64,000 bases of DNA from Schizochytrium sp. TIO01 (lineage: Eukaryota > Sar > Bigyra > Thraustochytrida > Thraustochytriidae), in assembly GCA_004764695.1 (NCBI GenBank), contig SMSO01000031.1:1424600-1488599 (forward strand), read 5' to 3'. The position numbers and the translations under genes are program-made. Positions 29,376-40,452 of the stretch are shown here, in pieces. Every line of letters begins with the position of its first letter. The first letter of the stretch is position 1. Under the pieces are notes generated by a model. The model worked only from the letters and a program-made list of their open reading frames with translations. It was not told the origin of the DNA and searched no databases.

Positions 29376-29521
29376 CGAAACTGAAAGTTGCGGGCCCGTT
29401 GCGCTGGAGCATGGGCCGACGCCTGCTCGAGCTTGAGACGAAACAGGCCGCATGAGAAGGCCGTGTTTCGATGGGCGGGCATATCTTGAGAGCGAGAGTG
29501 CGCTGCGATTGGTCGCCTGCC

Positions 29522-29633
<112 letters not shown>

Positions 29634-30305
29634 GTGAGTCCATTTTTATCTTGAGTGGATGGTAGCCTGTCGTAGATGACTCTTAAGAGCGGTTGTGCCA
29701 AGACCAATCGACCGCAGAAGCTAAATTTGAGCAGCTCTGCTCTCCATGAACTGAAATTTGCGGCCAGAGTTCTTGGGTGCGTCTTGATCATGGATGGGCA
29801 GGGTTAGCTCGAGCATTGTCAGACCTCCATCTACCCGAGGAATAGCTGTGGTCATTCTATGAATAAGTCCAAGGTGAAGTCCAGCCATACTATGCAATAC
29901 AGTTCCAAAGATGCACAACCCTTTCCCATGTCCTCATGATGTCTCAATATGATATGTTCTTTCCGTTCTAAAGAGAAGGACTTTAGTACAAAAGAGGCGT
30001 CCTAAATTAATTTACCAGAGTTGCTGTCGTAAATTCCCTGCCGCACGCAATTCAAAGGACTACTAGTACTACCACCTACTACGTGATACTACGAAGGTAT
30101 ACCTAGTTGTAGAAAAATTGCAAACTCCGAACTTGAGTTCAATCAAGTTCGGACTCGGATCGTGCTGTGCGCTTCTCCGCATCTCTACCGATCATCCATT
30201 TTGCTCTCGAGCATCTTTTGCAAAAGTCTCTTCTGTGGTTCACAGTACAGCTGGTTAGTTAGCTGGCTGCCTTTCTACAGATACATTGACATACAGACCA
30301 CCACC

Positions 30306-31739
30306 ATGACGGCGCTGGGCTCCCTAACAGGTGCCAAGCGGATGCTTAGCTCTTCTGCCGGAACCGCCCTTCGCGGCGTATGGGCTCGAGGCATTGGTAT
30401 CAACGGTGCCCTCGGTACAGGTAGTCTCGATAACGCTGACAGCCCTACACAGATCCACGGCGACCTCGACACCAAGCAGGCCCAGCCTGTAAAACTTGCA
30501 GCGGGCTTTGGCCACAGCGCCGTTCTTGACGACCAAGGTCGCGTTTATCTCTTTGGTCGCACCCACGATACCCGGCTTACTGTGCGTCTGGGTCGCTATG
30601 CGAAATCAAGCATGGTGATGCAGTATGTCATGCGGATGATGGGTGTGGAGACATCTGTGGATGCGATTGAGCCAAAGGAGGTATTGAGCTACAAGGTGTA
30701 CAAGGACCTTGGTGAGGACGATATTGAGCAGGACTCACGGAAAAGGGGTCTTGAGACAAAGTTTGAGGGTTACTCGACAGAACCTATTCGGGAAGTTGTG
30801 TGTGGTGCCGGTGTGACAGCTTTCATTACGAAGGAAACGGACACGCTTTTTGTATTTGGCGAGAATGTCTATGGACAGTGCGCGACGGGAACCACAGACT
30901 CGTACTTCTGGGACCCGAGGACTACAATTGGTCTTCCTGAAGATGATGATGCCGTGGCCAGCGTTGCGTTGGGATTCAGACACGGAGTTGTGGCTACGAA
31001 AGTGAGCGGCAAAGTCTTCGCGTGGGGCAAGGGACAGCGCGGTCAACTCGGAATCGGTCTGCGCGGTATTGACGACTTCTTCGTCATGCAAGAGGTCAGA
31101 GATCTACCTGGACCGGCCATCAAGGTTGCTGCTGGCATGAACAGCAGCGCAGCCTTGCTCAAGGATGGTCGTGTCTTTGTGTGGGGCAAGATGCAATCTC
31201 GCCAGTTGGACGAGGCCAAAAGCAACTACGAGGACCAGGTTTCACCAAGAGAGGTCGAGTTCGGCCCTGAGGCAGGCCCGGTGCTTGACATTTGGGCAGG
31301 CCCGCAGAGTTATGTCGCTTTAGTTAAAGATTCTCAGGGCCACGGCTGCAAGCTTTACCAGTGGGGTCTCATGTCCGACAAGGAAACTTCAAGCTCCGAG
31401 GCTGTGACCAAGCAGATTGAACCATTCATGGAGGAGGGATTTTGGAAGTCCACCAACAAATACAAGGCCACAGCTCGCACAGTCCTTGACCCTGTACCTG
31501 TTTTTACCCCTTTCGAGCTTTCCGCCGAGCACAAGACTCCTCAGCTTGAAGTTACAATTGGAACTGAGGGCATTTGCGTGGTTGGTGAGGATCTTGCTGT
31601 TCCTTATGTCTGGGACTGGAATCTACGCCCAGTGCCTCTGCAGTTACATGACCCGACCTTGGCAAGCTTTATCTCAACGCACGGGATCAAATCTATTGCC
31701 CAGGGATGGCAACATACTTTGTTCCTGAGTGCCAAGTAA
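30306..31739 (+). CDS. RCC1-repeat protein with probable mitochondrial presequence (RCC1L-like)
   Basis: This encodes a seven-bladed RCC1-type propeller. I choose ATG 30306, in the context CACCATGA, giving 477 residues; an in-frame extension to 30162 gives a hydrophobic, non-conserved leader. The N-terminus (GAKRMLSSSAGTALRGVWAR) is Arg/Ser/Ala-rich without acids, like a mitochondrial targeting peptide. RCC1 units include FGHSAVLDDQGRVYLFGR, DTLFVFGENVYGQCATG, GKVFAWGKGQRGQLGIG and AALLKDGRVFVWGK, ending with GWQHTLFLS. The presequence plus RCC1 fold recalls mitochondrial RCC1L/WBSCR16, which works with mitoribosome assembly in animals. This function is inferred. A 60-residue non-repeat insert containing MVMQYVMRMMGVETSVD follows the first blade. 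No intron is seen. Confidence 0.82.
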   Translation: MTALGSLTGAKRMLSSSAGTALRGVWARGIGINGALGTGSLDNADSPTQIHGDLDTKQAQPVKLAAGFGHSAVLDDQGRVYLFGRTHDTRLTVRLGRYAKSSMVMQYVMRMMGVETSVDAIEPKEVLSYKVYKDLGEDDIEQDSRKRGLETKFEGYSTEPIREVVCGAGVTAFITKETDTLFVFGENVYGQCATGTTDSYFWDPRTTIGLPEDDDAVASVALGFRHGVVATKVSGKVFAWGKGQRGQLGIGLRGIDDFFVMQEVRDLPGPAIKVAAGMNSSAALLKDGRVFVWGKMQSRQLDEAKSNYEDQVSPREVEFGPEAGPVLDIWAGPQSYVALVKDSQGHGCKLYQWGLMSDKETSSSEAVTKQIEPFMEEGFWKSTNKYKATARTVLDPVPVFTPFELSAEHKTPQLEVTIGTEGICVVGEDLAVPYVWDWNLRPVPLQLHDPTLASFISTHGIKSIAQGWQHTLFLSAK

Positions 31740-32206
31740 ATCAAGAAACTGACTAGTTGTTTATGAGCCATGATTAACGACTAGTCCTAATTACAACTGA
31801 CTGAGTCGATCGGCTCTTCTATTTAGATTTTGCTAGATGAACACATACATAATACTCTCTCTGTGCTACTACTTACTCGCTATAAACTTTGCCCTTCCAA
31901 GATTTTGCCAACTCTGTTCTCTCCCTCCTTGAATGGATGAGTTTTCTATAGCAGTAACAGTGCTAAGTGCCTATTAAGTATGTGTTTTAAAAAGGATAAA
32001 CATATGTCTGAGACATATATGTATAACATACCCATCATGAGAACATGGTGGTAATGGATTGATTTGATTGTTTGTCTTTCGAGAATGAGTTTGTCTCCAT
32101 GAAGGAAATAGTGTGGAGATAAAGAGGACAAAAAAAGTGGGTGGTTCATACCTGACACAGAGTCTACGAGGCGGTTTTCGACGCTACGCGAGGTGTTCTA
32201 TTATTT

Positions 32207-33284
32207 TCACCCATGTACGTAGCCACCGCAGGTCGCATACTCTGCTTCTACTATCTGATAGAACCTAATCACTCCATTGTGATCTCCGGTATGATAAATT
32301 GCTTCTTGTGTCACTAGTTTAAGTAGCTCATAGCGTATGCTCTCTTTCCTTGTTTCCCCAAAACACAAAACCATGTTAAAGTTGGTGGCATCTATACGGC
32401 TGTCCCCGCATCCCCTTTCTTCCTGCATGTAATACCATACCTGAACCAAGAAGAAAACTTAACTGAGGAAAACAGATGTGTGCCGAAGCGTGATGATCAC
32501 TTTCCTTCTAGACAAAGTCGAATGTGCCTTAGCTTGCAAAAGAAAAATCGCAGGTATAAGTACCAATAGATCATCAAAAAACAAAATAAAAGGACCGTGT
32601 CAACAAAACACGCGCAGCTTTCAGGTCAGCGTTTTTCATCAAGATACTGACTATTGGAAGTTAATGAGGTATTTCTTTCAAAATTCTCTCACTCTTCATC
32701 ATCGATACCAAATCTCAAATCACTTCAGAAAAGTGGCCAGTGTCATAATCTACCGAAAGATACCTGAACGGTACCATTGATTGTGAGTCAGACCCACCAC
32801 CCAAAAGTTGACACTGGGCAATTATACACTCTTCCGTCTCTGCAGGCGAGCGCTAGAGCTGCGAGCGAAGGCAGCGGCTACATGCTGTCGGTTATGTTCG
32901 TACCAACTTCACTCTCTCGCTATCTATCCCAAGCTATGCAGCTAAGTTCAAGACAGAGAAATTGCAAAGCCACCAAACATGCCAGCCTTGCATGATGCAA
33001 ATACCTGCTCATCTAGTTCTAGAAGTCATTAAAGACCTATTGCTTGCTACTAAAAACTGCTCGGCAAGCGTGATTGAGAGAGAAACTGATCCCAAGAGCG
33101 CTGCATCTCTTCCCAGAGGAAAGAGGAATCAGGTGCCACCTACTTACAAATTGGCGACAAGAACAATGAGCTCTCCTTCGTCAGCGACTTCAGCAGCAAC
33201 CATTGCCTCGAATTTGAACTTAAAGCGAGTATCCCGTGAAGCATACCCACCAGTCAGCATATACGAGTCCACCTGATCTTCCAT
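32207..33284 (-). CDS. Candidate spliced gene of unknown function (model unresolved)
   Basis: An ATG at 33284 opens a 45-codon coding-like stretch (MEDQVDSYMLTGGYASRD to GELIVLVAN) that runs into a strong GTAAGT donor at 33147-33142. Some 700 bases further along the minus strand, a pyrimidine-rich tract ending TTCTTCTTGGTTCAG precedes a 77-codon open frame (32440-32207: VWYYMQEERGCGDSRID, LCFGETRKESIRYELL, to CGGYVHG and stop). Exon 1 ends in phase 2 while the frame after the first AG is phase 0, so the simplest junction does not keep frame. A downstream AG (AAAG before GGGATGC) or a middle exon would. I do not recognise the product. Composition and splice signals suggest a real gene, but the exon structure is uncertain. 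Confidence 0.35.
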
Positions 33285-34072
33285 AAATCTATAATACACA
33301 CTGCGTAATAACTTTCTATCCTACATAATTATGATACAGGCAAAACACATTTACGAGCGAACAAACAGCAAACACAGAGACAGACGAGGGAAAGTGCTGC
33401 TGCGAACCCCTGGGGATTCATAAGGCAGCGTGAAACATACGCACTCCAGTCCGATACTCGGGTCATTTACTGCATTCTTTCAACACAGCGGGACAGCGAA
33501 ACACATTGATCAAGAAAATCAAACTGTCTGCCATCCCTTCTTCTCAGCAAAAGTTGCCACAGATTCATAGTATAATCGAACAAAAAGTTACATGGCATGC
33601 AAAATAGAGTACAGTCGACCAAATCAGACCCATATCATACAATCAGGCAGTCATGCGAAATAGAATACACAAAAAAGAAGTCAGATTCACAAGAATTGTT
33701 GCTTCTGTCACGTCAGTAGTAGTAGATCACATTCATCACCAAAAGCTATAGGTACAAACCCTGAAGGATTTTAATTTTCACTACCGAACTATACGCCAAC
33801 AGTATTGTAAACACTGACGCGCTTTAGTATGACGGCGTGGGATTTTTTTGCATCATGATCAGCATATAAATAGATATATATATATGTATACATGAGAGGC
33901 CGGGTGGTGGTAGATTACATTGGAGCTCCCGCATGAGCCCCTTGACCACGGCCTCTCGCTACTGAAGAGACAAAAGAGAGCATGCCAGCAAGTTTGCTTG
34001 CATAACCATGCTTTGCTTCTGTGTAAGACAGTAGTCGAAAGTGAATTAACCGGACAAGGGAAGGGGGGAAAC
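33285..34072. other. Intergenic region
   Basis: AT-rich DNA with no convincing coding frame. It should hold the upstream region of the candidate spliced gene and the 3' flank of CDC20, including a short TA run near 33872-33892. Confidence 0.5.
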
Positions 34073-35578
34073 TTACCGGATGCTCATGCGGGCGAGGCCA
34101 CCGTGAGAGGCAGTGGCAGCTCCAGCGGCGCGCTTGTTGCGCTTGACCGGGTTAGCTGCCTCGAAGACCTTCCAGAATCGAAGGGTCTCGTCAGCAGCAG
34201 CGGAGCAGACAGTGGTTCCGTCCGGAGACATCGCCAAGTGGAGAACGCGAGCGGAGTGGCTGCGAAGATCCTTGACACGAGCCATGGAAGGGAACTTCCA
34301 GAGACTGAGCTGGTTCTCACTGAAGCCGTGAGAAGACAGAAGCTCCTTCTCGTGCGGGTTCCAGAGGAGGGAGCACACCTGGGATCCAGTGTCGACGCTG
34401 TTGAGGCAGGCGCCATTGGCAGCGTTCCAGATCTTAATCGTGCGATCGGCAGTACCACCTCCGCTGGCAAGGACATTGCGCTGGTGCGGGCACCAGGCAA
34501 GAGCCTTCACAGCAGCGAGGTGGTCAGCGATCTTAAGACGCGGGGTCTGCACGGTCTGCTGGGAGCGACCGTCGCCAGAGTAACGAGCGTCCCAGAGGCA
34601 CAGCAGGTTGTCGTTGCCTCCGGAGGCCAAGGTCTGGCCATCCGGGGACCATGAAAGCCCACAGACCTCCTGCACGTGACCCTCAAGAACACCGACCTTG
34701 TGGCTGGCCACGCGAACGTCGTGGTGCACAATAGTCGAGTCGCGGCTGCCACTGGAAAGGATGTGCTGGTTCCACGAGAGCGAGGACACGCGAGAGCTGT
34801 GACCGTCCATGTTGCGGAGAAGCTTGCAGGTCTCCACATCAAAGAGCTTGGTCTCGCTGAAGTTCGTGCCCACAGCCAAGTAGCCACCGCCCTCCTGAAC
34901 AAACTTAACCGAGGTGATGTAGTCATCCTCGGCATCACACTGGCAGAGCTCCTCAATGCCGCCGGTCTCGGCGTTCCACAAGTACACCGTCTGGCCAAGG
35001 GCCACGGCGAGCATGTTGGAGGCGCCCCAGTCGACAAGGTTGAGGTAGTAGTCGTCCAAGAGGTCGGGTGCGTCGAGGATACGCTCCGGTGCCGAAGGAA
35101 TGTGACGAACGGGCTTCTGAGTGCGCGCCATCTTCTCCTTGTTCTGCGTGTACAAAACCTTGAGGGAGTTTTCATATCCCTCAGGCGGTGCCGGAGCCTT
35201 CTTCTTGAAGGCCAAAACACGGGACTCACCCGCACCCATGCTGGACGCCAAAGCCTTGTTGAATTCAGCACGAGTAGGGGACTCGCACTGGTTAGAGGCG
35301 GAGCTGCTGTTCTCCTTCATGAGGTTGAAGTGAGCGTTAGCAAGGTCCATGGCGCCACGGTTGGGGATGAATCGGTCGTGCTGGGGCGTAGACTTGCCCT
35401 TGCTCGGGGTCTTGCCGGTGCGGCTACGCTTGCGGCTAGACTTGGGAGTGCGAGCGGCCAAGGCCTTGCGCTGCCACCGAGGCTCAACAGAGCTGCTCAC
35501 TTCTTCGCCAAAGTTGTTGAAGCATTCGTCCAACTCAATCTGCTCCTGCACGTAGTTGTGTGCTGTACCGTAGGTCAT
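34073..35578 (-). CDS. CDC20: CDC20, anaphase-promoting complex activator
   Basis: This WD40 protein recruits substrates to the anaphase-promoting complex in mitosis. It is a single exon of 501 residues from ATG 35578. The N-terminal tail holds the C-box DRFIPNR at 68-74 and a KEN sequence at 88-90. The linker RILDAPDLLDDYYLNLVDW is characteristic of CDC20 rather than CDH1/FZR. Seven WD40 repeats follow (~165-475): LSWNQHILSSGSRDSTI, LSWSPDGQTLASGGNDN, ALAWCPHQRNVLASGGGT, and others. The protein ends in Ile-Arg (MSIR), the IR tail that docks on APC3. All three APC-binding elements are intact. Codon use is strongly biased to C/G in third positions, which leaves long open antisense frames. Confidence 0.95.
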   Translation of the reverse strand: MTYGTAHNYVQEQIELDECFNNFGEEVSSSVEPRWQRKALAARTPKSSRKRSRTGKTPSKGKSTPQHDRFIPNRGAMDLANAHFNLMKENSSSASNQCESPTRAEFNKALASSMGAGESRVLAFKKKAPAPPEGYENSLKVLYTQNKEKMARTQKPVRHIPSAPERILDAPDLLDDYYLNLVDWGASNMLAVALGQTVYLWNAETGGIEELCQCDAEDDYITSVKFVQEGGGYLAVGTNFSETKLFDVETCKLLRNMDGHSSRVSSLSWNQHILSSGSRDSTIVHHDVRVASHKVGVLEGHVQEVCGLSWSPDGQTLASGGNDNLLCLWDARYSGDGRSQQTVQTPRLKIADHLAAVKALAWCPHQRNVLASGGGTADRTIKIWNAANGACLNSVDTGSQVCSLLWNPHEKELLSSHGFSENQLSLWKFPSMARVKDLRSHSARVLHLAMSPDGTTVCSAAADETLRFWKVFEAANPVKRNKRAAGAATASHGGLARMSIR

Positions 35579-37340
35579 TGTGATTATGTGTGCTGTGTGA
35601 TTATGTGTTTACAAGAATGCAGAACGGGTCTGCAAGTTTGGGAGGTTTTTGTGTGGGTTAGCAAGTTGTTTGTGGACTGTGCTCACTCCCAATATATCAA
35701 TTACAAGCCCAGTTAGTCGACCGTTCATCACACAGTTTATTTATTTCAAAAGGTCCCAGGATCTATCTCTCTTGGTACCAACGCGCTGCTGTACTATCTC
35801 GCTTAAAGATGTTTCGTCAAATCTAAAGGCACATTACAAAACAAAGTCTCGTTGCGAGGCGCAAAGTTAAAGTTGAAGACGGCGAAGCAGATACCATAAT
35901 CAATTCCAAAGACTTACGGTGCAAGTTGATTGCGGAGTGCGTGTGTTTTGTTGATTGCAGGATAGTTTGGGGTTTGCTTGCCCGCCCAGATTTATGCTTC
36001 TCGCCAACTCCGCCGTGCCCTCATTTCCCCACCTAACTACCGCTTCTCGGAAGAAACCATGGCCGTTTCGGGGAGTTTGAAAATTCGAAAATTTTCAAAC
36101 CCCCAAAATGCGTTCCGCAGACCCCCAGCTTGCCGTCCTTCCTCTACTAAATACATAGCAAACAGAGCTTAGGAGGGGGGGCATCCTGCTGAGGTCGAGG
36201 ATGATTAGTGAAAAGTTCGTGTTTGAGGACTTCGAAGACAGCAACGCCAAGCGCCAAATCGAGGGAGAAGACCATGCATGCTTGGGGAGCCAGAGAGCGG
36301 ATGGCTGCGAGGTGGTTTGTGCGTCCAGCGGAGAGCCTGCCTAGGCTCAAGCGTTGCTCGTGTGCGTCTTTTGGGAGTGCTGTTTCGAGATGGGGAAGTT
36401 TTCAAAGTTTCGCTGGGCAGTCTGGGAGTCGGCGAGGGTGGCGCGGATTGAACATATGTGTGTTTGTGTGTGTTGATGGATGAGGTCGATCGATGCCCAG
36501 ATAGGCTCGCGTGAAGGACCTCAATTCAACAGAGCGAGTCATCCCACAAGCCCTGCACTCGGAGTGAACGGAGGACAGATCGACCACCCAGGTACTAGGC
36601 GGGACGTCTGGTTGTTGTCTCGGCATCCACCGAACCAGAGTAGAAAAGGAAAGACCTGTCTCTCATACCCCCCAAAACATGGCCTTCCAGGATGGCATAT
36701 CATAGGAGCCAAGTTTCCTGCTCCTTCAAGACTTGAGGTGTTAATTGTTTATTCACTGCGAACTCAGCCAGCTAAACTAGCTAGCTTGCTTGCTTGCTTG
36801 GCACTTAGATGATCGTTGCATCATATAACAACAAGGGAGAGCCTAAGAGCGAGCGCCCAACAAGGGTATCATGACGTGAAACGATCACTGTGAGGCGAAG
36901 CTATTGCGAGCTAATTATGTATTTTGATTGATGGACCGTGCTCTGTTCTATTATCTCACAGTCAGCTTCTAAAGCTCGAGAAGAGAAGAGTCGTTGAGTG
37001 GATTCGCTGGTAATGTGATCCAAAATGACGCTCATTACTTTCACCTTTTGTCACCTGCATGGCCGAAATTCATACAAACTACTACTTTGTGCAATGAGTT
37101 TGTTATATTTTATTTAAAAAATACATAGAAAAGAAAAATGAAGAAAATATGTATGTATGAGAATTGTTAAAAGATAATCTATTGCAATGTGGAACACAGA
37201 AATGGCTGCTTGGTTCCACTTGGTCTCTTTCAAAGGTAGAGAGAGAAGTGAGTAAGAAAAAAGGAGGACATGGTACTAGGGTTGCCGCTACTCGAGCAGC
37301 AAAAGAGCACGTCTATTGCATTAAAACAAAGTCTTCATGT
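35579..37340. other. Intergenic region between CDC20 and HDAC genes
   Basis: No convincing gene is seen. Several short stop-broken frames exist on both strands. The segment to about 35.75 kb is likely the CDC20 promoter; 37.02-37.34 kb is the AT-rich 3' flank of the deacetylase. Confidence 0.55.
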
Positions 37341-39451
37341 TTAGGCCTTGGCATCCGAGGGGGAGGCAGCAGACTCAGCAGCAGGAGCATCCTCAGTCTT
37401 GATAGCAGAATCTGAAGCAGGAGCAGTCTCCTTGGGCGCTTCGTTGGAGTCCACTTCCATGACAGCCTCGTCAATTTCAAGTAGACCACCGCATTCAGTG
37501 CCCTTTTTGTAAGGCTTTCTGGATCCGGTCTCCGCTTCGTCCGCAGCTCCATCGCCTGAGGATTTTTCAGACTTTACCTTTGAGTCGGCACCACCATCAG
37601 CCGGATTGGGACGGTCCGAGTCTTGGTGTTTCTCGTCTTCGTAATATTCGGCCTCGTGCTGAGGACGTTGAATGTAATCCTTTTCATCAGGGTCAGCGTT
37701 GTCAAGAGCAATACGAGCACGCTCATCTGGGTTTGCAAAGTCGTTAGGGCGATCTTGGAACTGTACACTGGGCACCGCTTCAAGCTTCGAAAGGTTCTCG
37801 AGAATAATGTTGGTGTACTTGTCCATGTAGGTGCGTGAATTGGCGTTCTTCATCTGCGGGTCAGGAGTAATGTGAAGAAGATGGTTAGGGCCAAAGTAGT
37901 TGTGGTAGTTGTTCCATGGAATATCATTCTGCATATCCTCATGCTTGCCGAGTGCAATGCCGGTTTCGTAAGCCCAGCAGCGAGCCACGTTACGCGGGGT
38001 GTAACCTCCACCACCAAGAAGCACAACAGGTACGCCAAAGGATTTCACGTACTGTACAGCGTAGCCATGGCCTCGCAATGACATGTTCCAGCACCCAAGG
38101 CGATCACCAGAGATGGAATCAGCACCACAGCACATCACCACAGCACCGGGCTGAAAGTGCTTCATGATGCCATCAAGAACAGGCTTGAAGATGCTCTCAA
38201 AGCTGGCATCGTCAAGACCGTCCTTGAGCGGAAAGTTTACGGCGTAGTTCTTACCAGCGCGAGCGCCGGTATCTGTGTAGGCACCACTACCGGGAAAGAA
38301 GTCACCATACTTGTGAAAAGAGCAGGTCATCACACGATTGGTTGTGTAAAACGCTTCCTCAACTCCGTCACCATGGTGAATGTCGATATCCACATAGAGT
38401 ACACGAGGGTGATACTTGAGGAGCTCAACAATACAGAGAACAATATCGTTGATGTAGCAAAAACCAGAAGCTTCACCCTTCTTTGCGTGGTGAAGACCAC
38501 CAGACCAGTTGACACAAACATCGGCCTGTCCGTGGTTGATCTTAATTGCGGCATCCAACGATGCGCCGGAGCAGCTAGACATAAAATTGTATAAGCCGTC
38601 AAAAATAGGGCAATCAGAATAGGGACCAACGTTGAAACGGGTCATTTGCTTCTCGAACTCTTGCTCGGTGTCGGGAGAAATGCGCTTTAGAAAGTCAACA
38701 TATTCGTGCGAGTGGAAACGCTCCATGTCTTCCGCAGTCGCGTCGTGCGGGCGCAGAACTTCCATGTGTCGGAAGAGTCCGTATGTAAGAAGCAGGTTGT
38801 GAGTCAGTTTCAGGCGGTGAGGCTTCATCGGATGGGACGGGCTGTAAATAATGAAAAAAAGTGAGCAAAGACAAACCAAGATCCAAAACAAACCGAGGTG
38901 AGTTTTCAAGAGGAAGGTTTCATCACATGAATGTTTCTAGTTAGTTTTCTGCACATCCTTATGCATCTTATATCCTTTGCCTTGTTTCTTTACTTTCATA
39001 TCATCTTGTGCAATCACAAATAGCATGAGAGATGGTAGGCTGGAACCTGCGAAAATTTGACATAAAGACTAGATTATAAAAGATTCCCATGCAAGCCTCC
39101 TTATCCTGGGTCGAAAGACAGATTTATTTGTCTCCTTAAACCGGATGGTGGTAGTTGGGTAGAATATATTCACTATCTCGTTTTTGTTTAAAAGCAATGT
39201 TCCGCCAAACAGAACGATCGTTGAACAATGCCACTCAAGACATGTACATCCTGCAGATCGAGTGTGCGCAGGAAGCAAATACCTTCTAACTACCGTGAAT
39301 AAACGGTGGCGATACAGTTGCTTTTTTTTATTATCGCCAATTTTCCCATACTAACTTACCCATAGTAGTAGCTGCCAATCTCAGGTTTGTAAAAGTACGC
39401 CACGCGTGACTTGCGCTGCTCCGAAGTAGATTGCGAGGAAGAGGCCGACAT
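37341..39451 (-). CDS. Class I histone deacetylase (RPD3/HDAC1-like), two exons
   Basis: This is a zinc-dependent lysine deacetylase of nuclear co-repressor complexes. Exon 1 is 39451-39360 ([20 protein letters not shown] to IGSYYYG). The intron is 39359-38842, starting GTAAGT and ending TTTACAG. Exon 2 is 38841-37341. The join rebuilds [18 protein letters not shown], the conserved class I sequence, giving 530 residues. Starting instead at the in-frame ATG inside the intron (38909) would lose this segment. Catalytic features: [19 protein letters not shown] (~145), [14 protein letters not shown] (~183), [12 protein letters not shown] (~268), [15 protein letters not shown]. The C-terminal ~130 residues are acidic and Lys-rich, and end in an Ala/Ser/Asp-rich tail. 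Core identity is certain. Confidence 0.96.
38842..39359 (-). other. Intron of the histone deacetylase gene
   Basis: A 518-base intron with GTAAGT donor and a T-rich tract before TTTACAG. It interrupts the Gly codon of the [11 protein letters not shown] motif in phase 2. It holds a 5'-proximal position, in the 31st codon. Confidence 0.9.
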
Positions 39452-40452
39452 TTTGGATCTTCACTTTCTCTACTGAGCTTGCAAAGTCTGTATATTTATT
39501 TCTATTTGCTAATAATTAGCAAATAATATGTATGAAATATCTCGGTTGAACACAGAATCGCCAATCCGCCCGCCACGCGAGTGCCTCAAGGTCGCCGCGG
39601 CCTCTATTTGGAGAGGGTCGCCGCACCTGCTGGCTTCCCGCCTCCCACACGGAGATAGAGCTCAGAGCCCGGCCGCGAGCAGCCGCAGCGGAGATCGCAG
39701 TTGGGCACCTTGAAAAGCTCCGGTGAAGAGCAATTCAATGATTGAATGTCCAAAGGAACGAATGAAATCACATCAACAAAGGATTTTTATTTTATTGCTA
39801 AAACTGCAGCAAATAACCCCCCTGCATTCCTCAATTGATTTTTGATTAGTTTTTCCCCTCTGAAAGGAACCGTTCCAAACATGTCTATGTTCTTTCAATA
39901 GAAAACTCCATTGTTGGAACTGGAGATGCTTGGCATGATCAAATACGAGAATAGTGAGGGACCTCATATCTGGACAGAGCGTCTCAACGGAGACAACGCT
40001 GCGTAGATTCGTCGTTCTACACCCATTCACATGCGGTCTTCTCTCCAGCGAGGCTCCACTCAGATATACGAAGACTTTGCATGGCTTCGTGATTGCAGTT
40101 TCGCCCAAACTCACACGGAGTGCCGAAGAATTCTTTCTTCTCGATGTAGTCTATATTTGTTACTTATTTATAACATTGTCCCCACATCTAGGTTTTTAAT
40201 ATGACGTATATTGTTATAAAATGTTTACAATATGACACCGCGGGGCAACTCTGGTTTAAGGTAGGTGACCTAGCTTAAGGGGCAAAGGCGCGGGTGGCCA
40301 GGATGACTTGAGCACCAGACTTGCATTTGGAGACGTCTTGGCGCGAGATCCTGCGGCGACGTTGTGCCGCAAGCTCGCGATCGAGGGTTGACTCTTGCAG
40401 CTTAGACTTTGGGCGGCTGCCGCAACCTGTTTCGGCGGTCCTGTAGGCCAGG
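39452..40452. other. Divergent promoter region of HDAC and TTC27 genes
   Basis: About 1 kb between the two ATGs. A minus-strand frame ending at 39773 (110 codons, GTG start) has a fairly protein-like composition (SVVSVETLCPDMRSLTILVF) but no recognised identity, and is not called. TATTTATAACA near 40165 is a TATA-like sequence about 290 bp before the TTC27 ATG. Confidence 0.45.

Noticed and set aside
30162-30305. Extended N-terminus of the RCC1 protein
   Set aside because: The extension is hydrophobic and not family-like; the ATG at 30306 has better context and is followed by a typical presequence.
34676-35716. 346-codon open frame antisense to CDC20
   Set aside because: It lies opposite an intact, highly conserved gene and reflects its third-position bias; no domain is seen.
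38842-38909. Histone deacetylase start at ATG 38909 with a hydrophobic leader
   Set aside because: This stretch is intron; splicing to exon 1 at 39360-39451 restores the conserved [12 protein letters not shown] sequence.
39773-40114. 113-codon minus-strand frame between HDAC and TTC27
   Set aside because: It starts at GTG, has no recognisable motif and lies in a probable divergent promoter.
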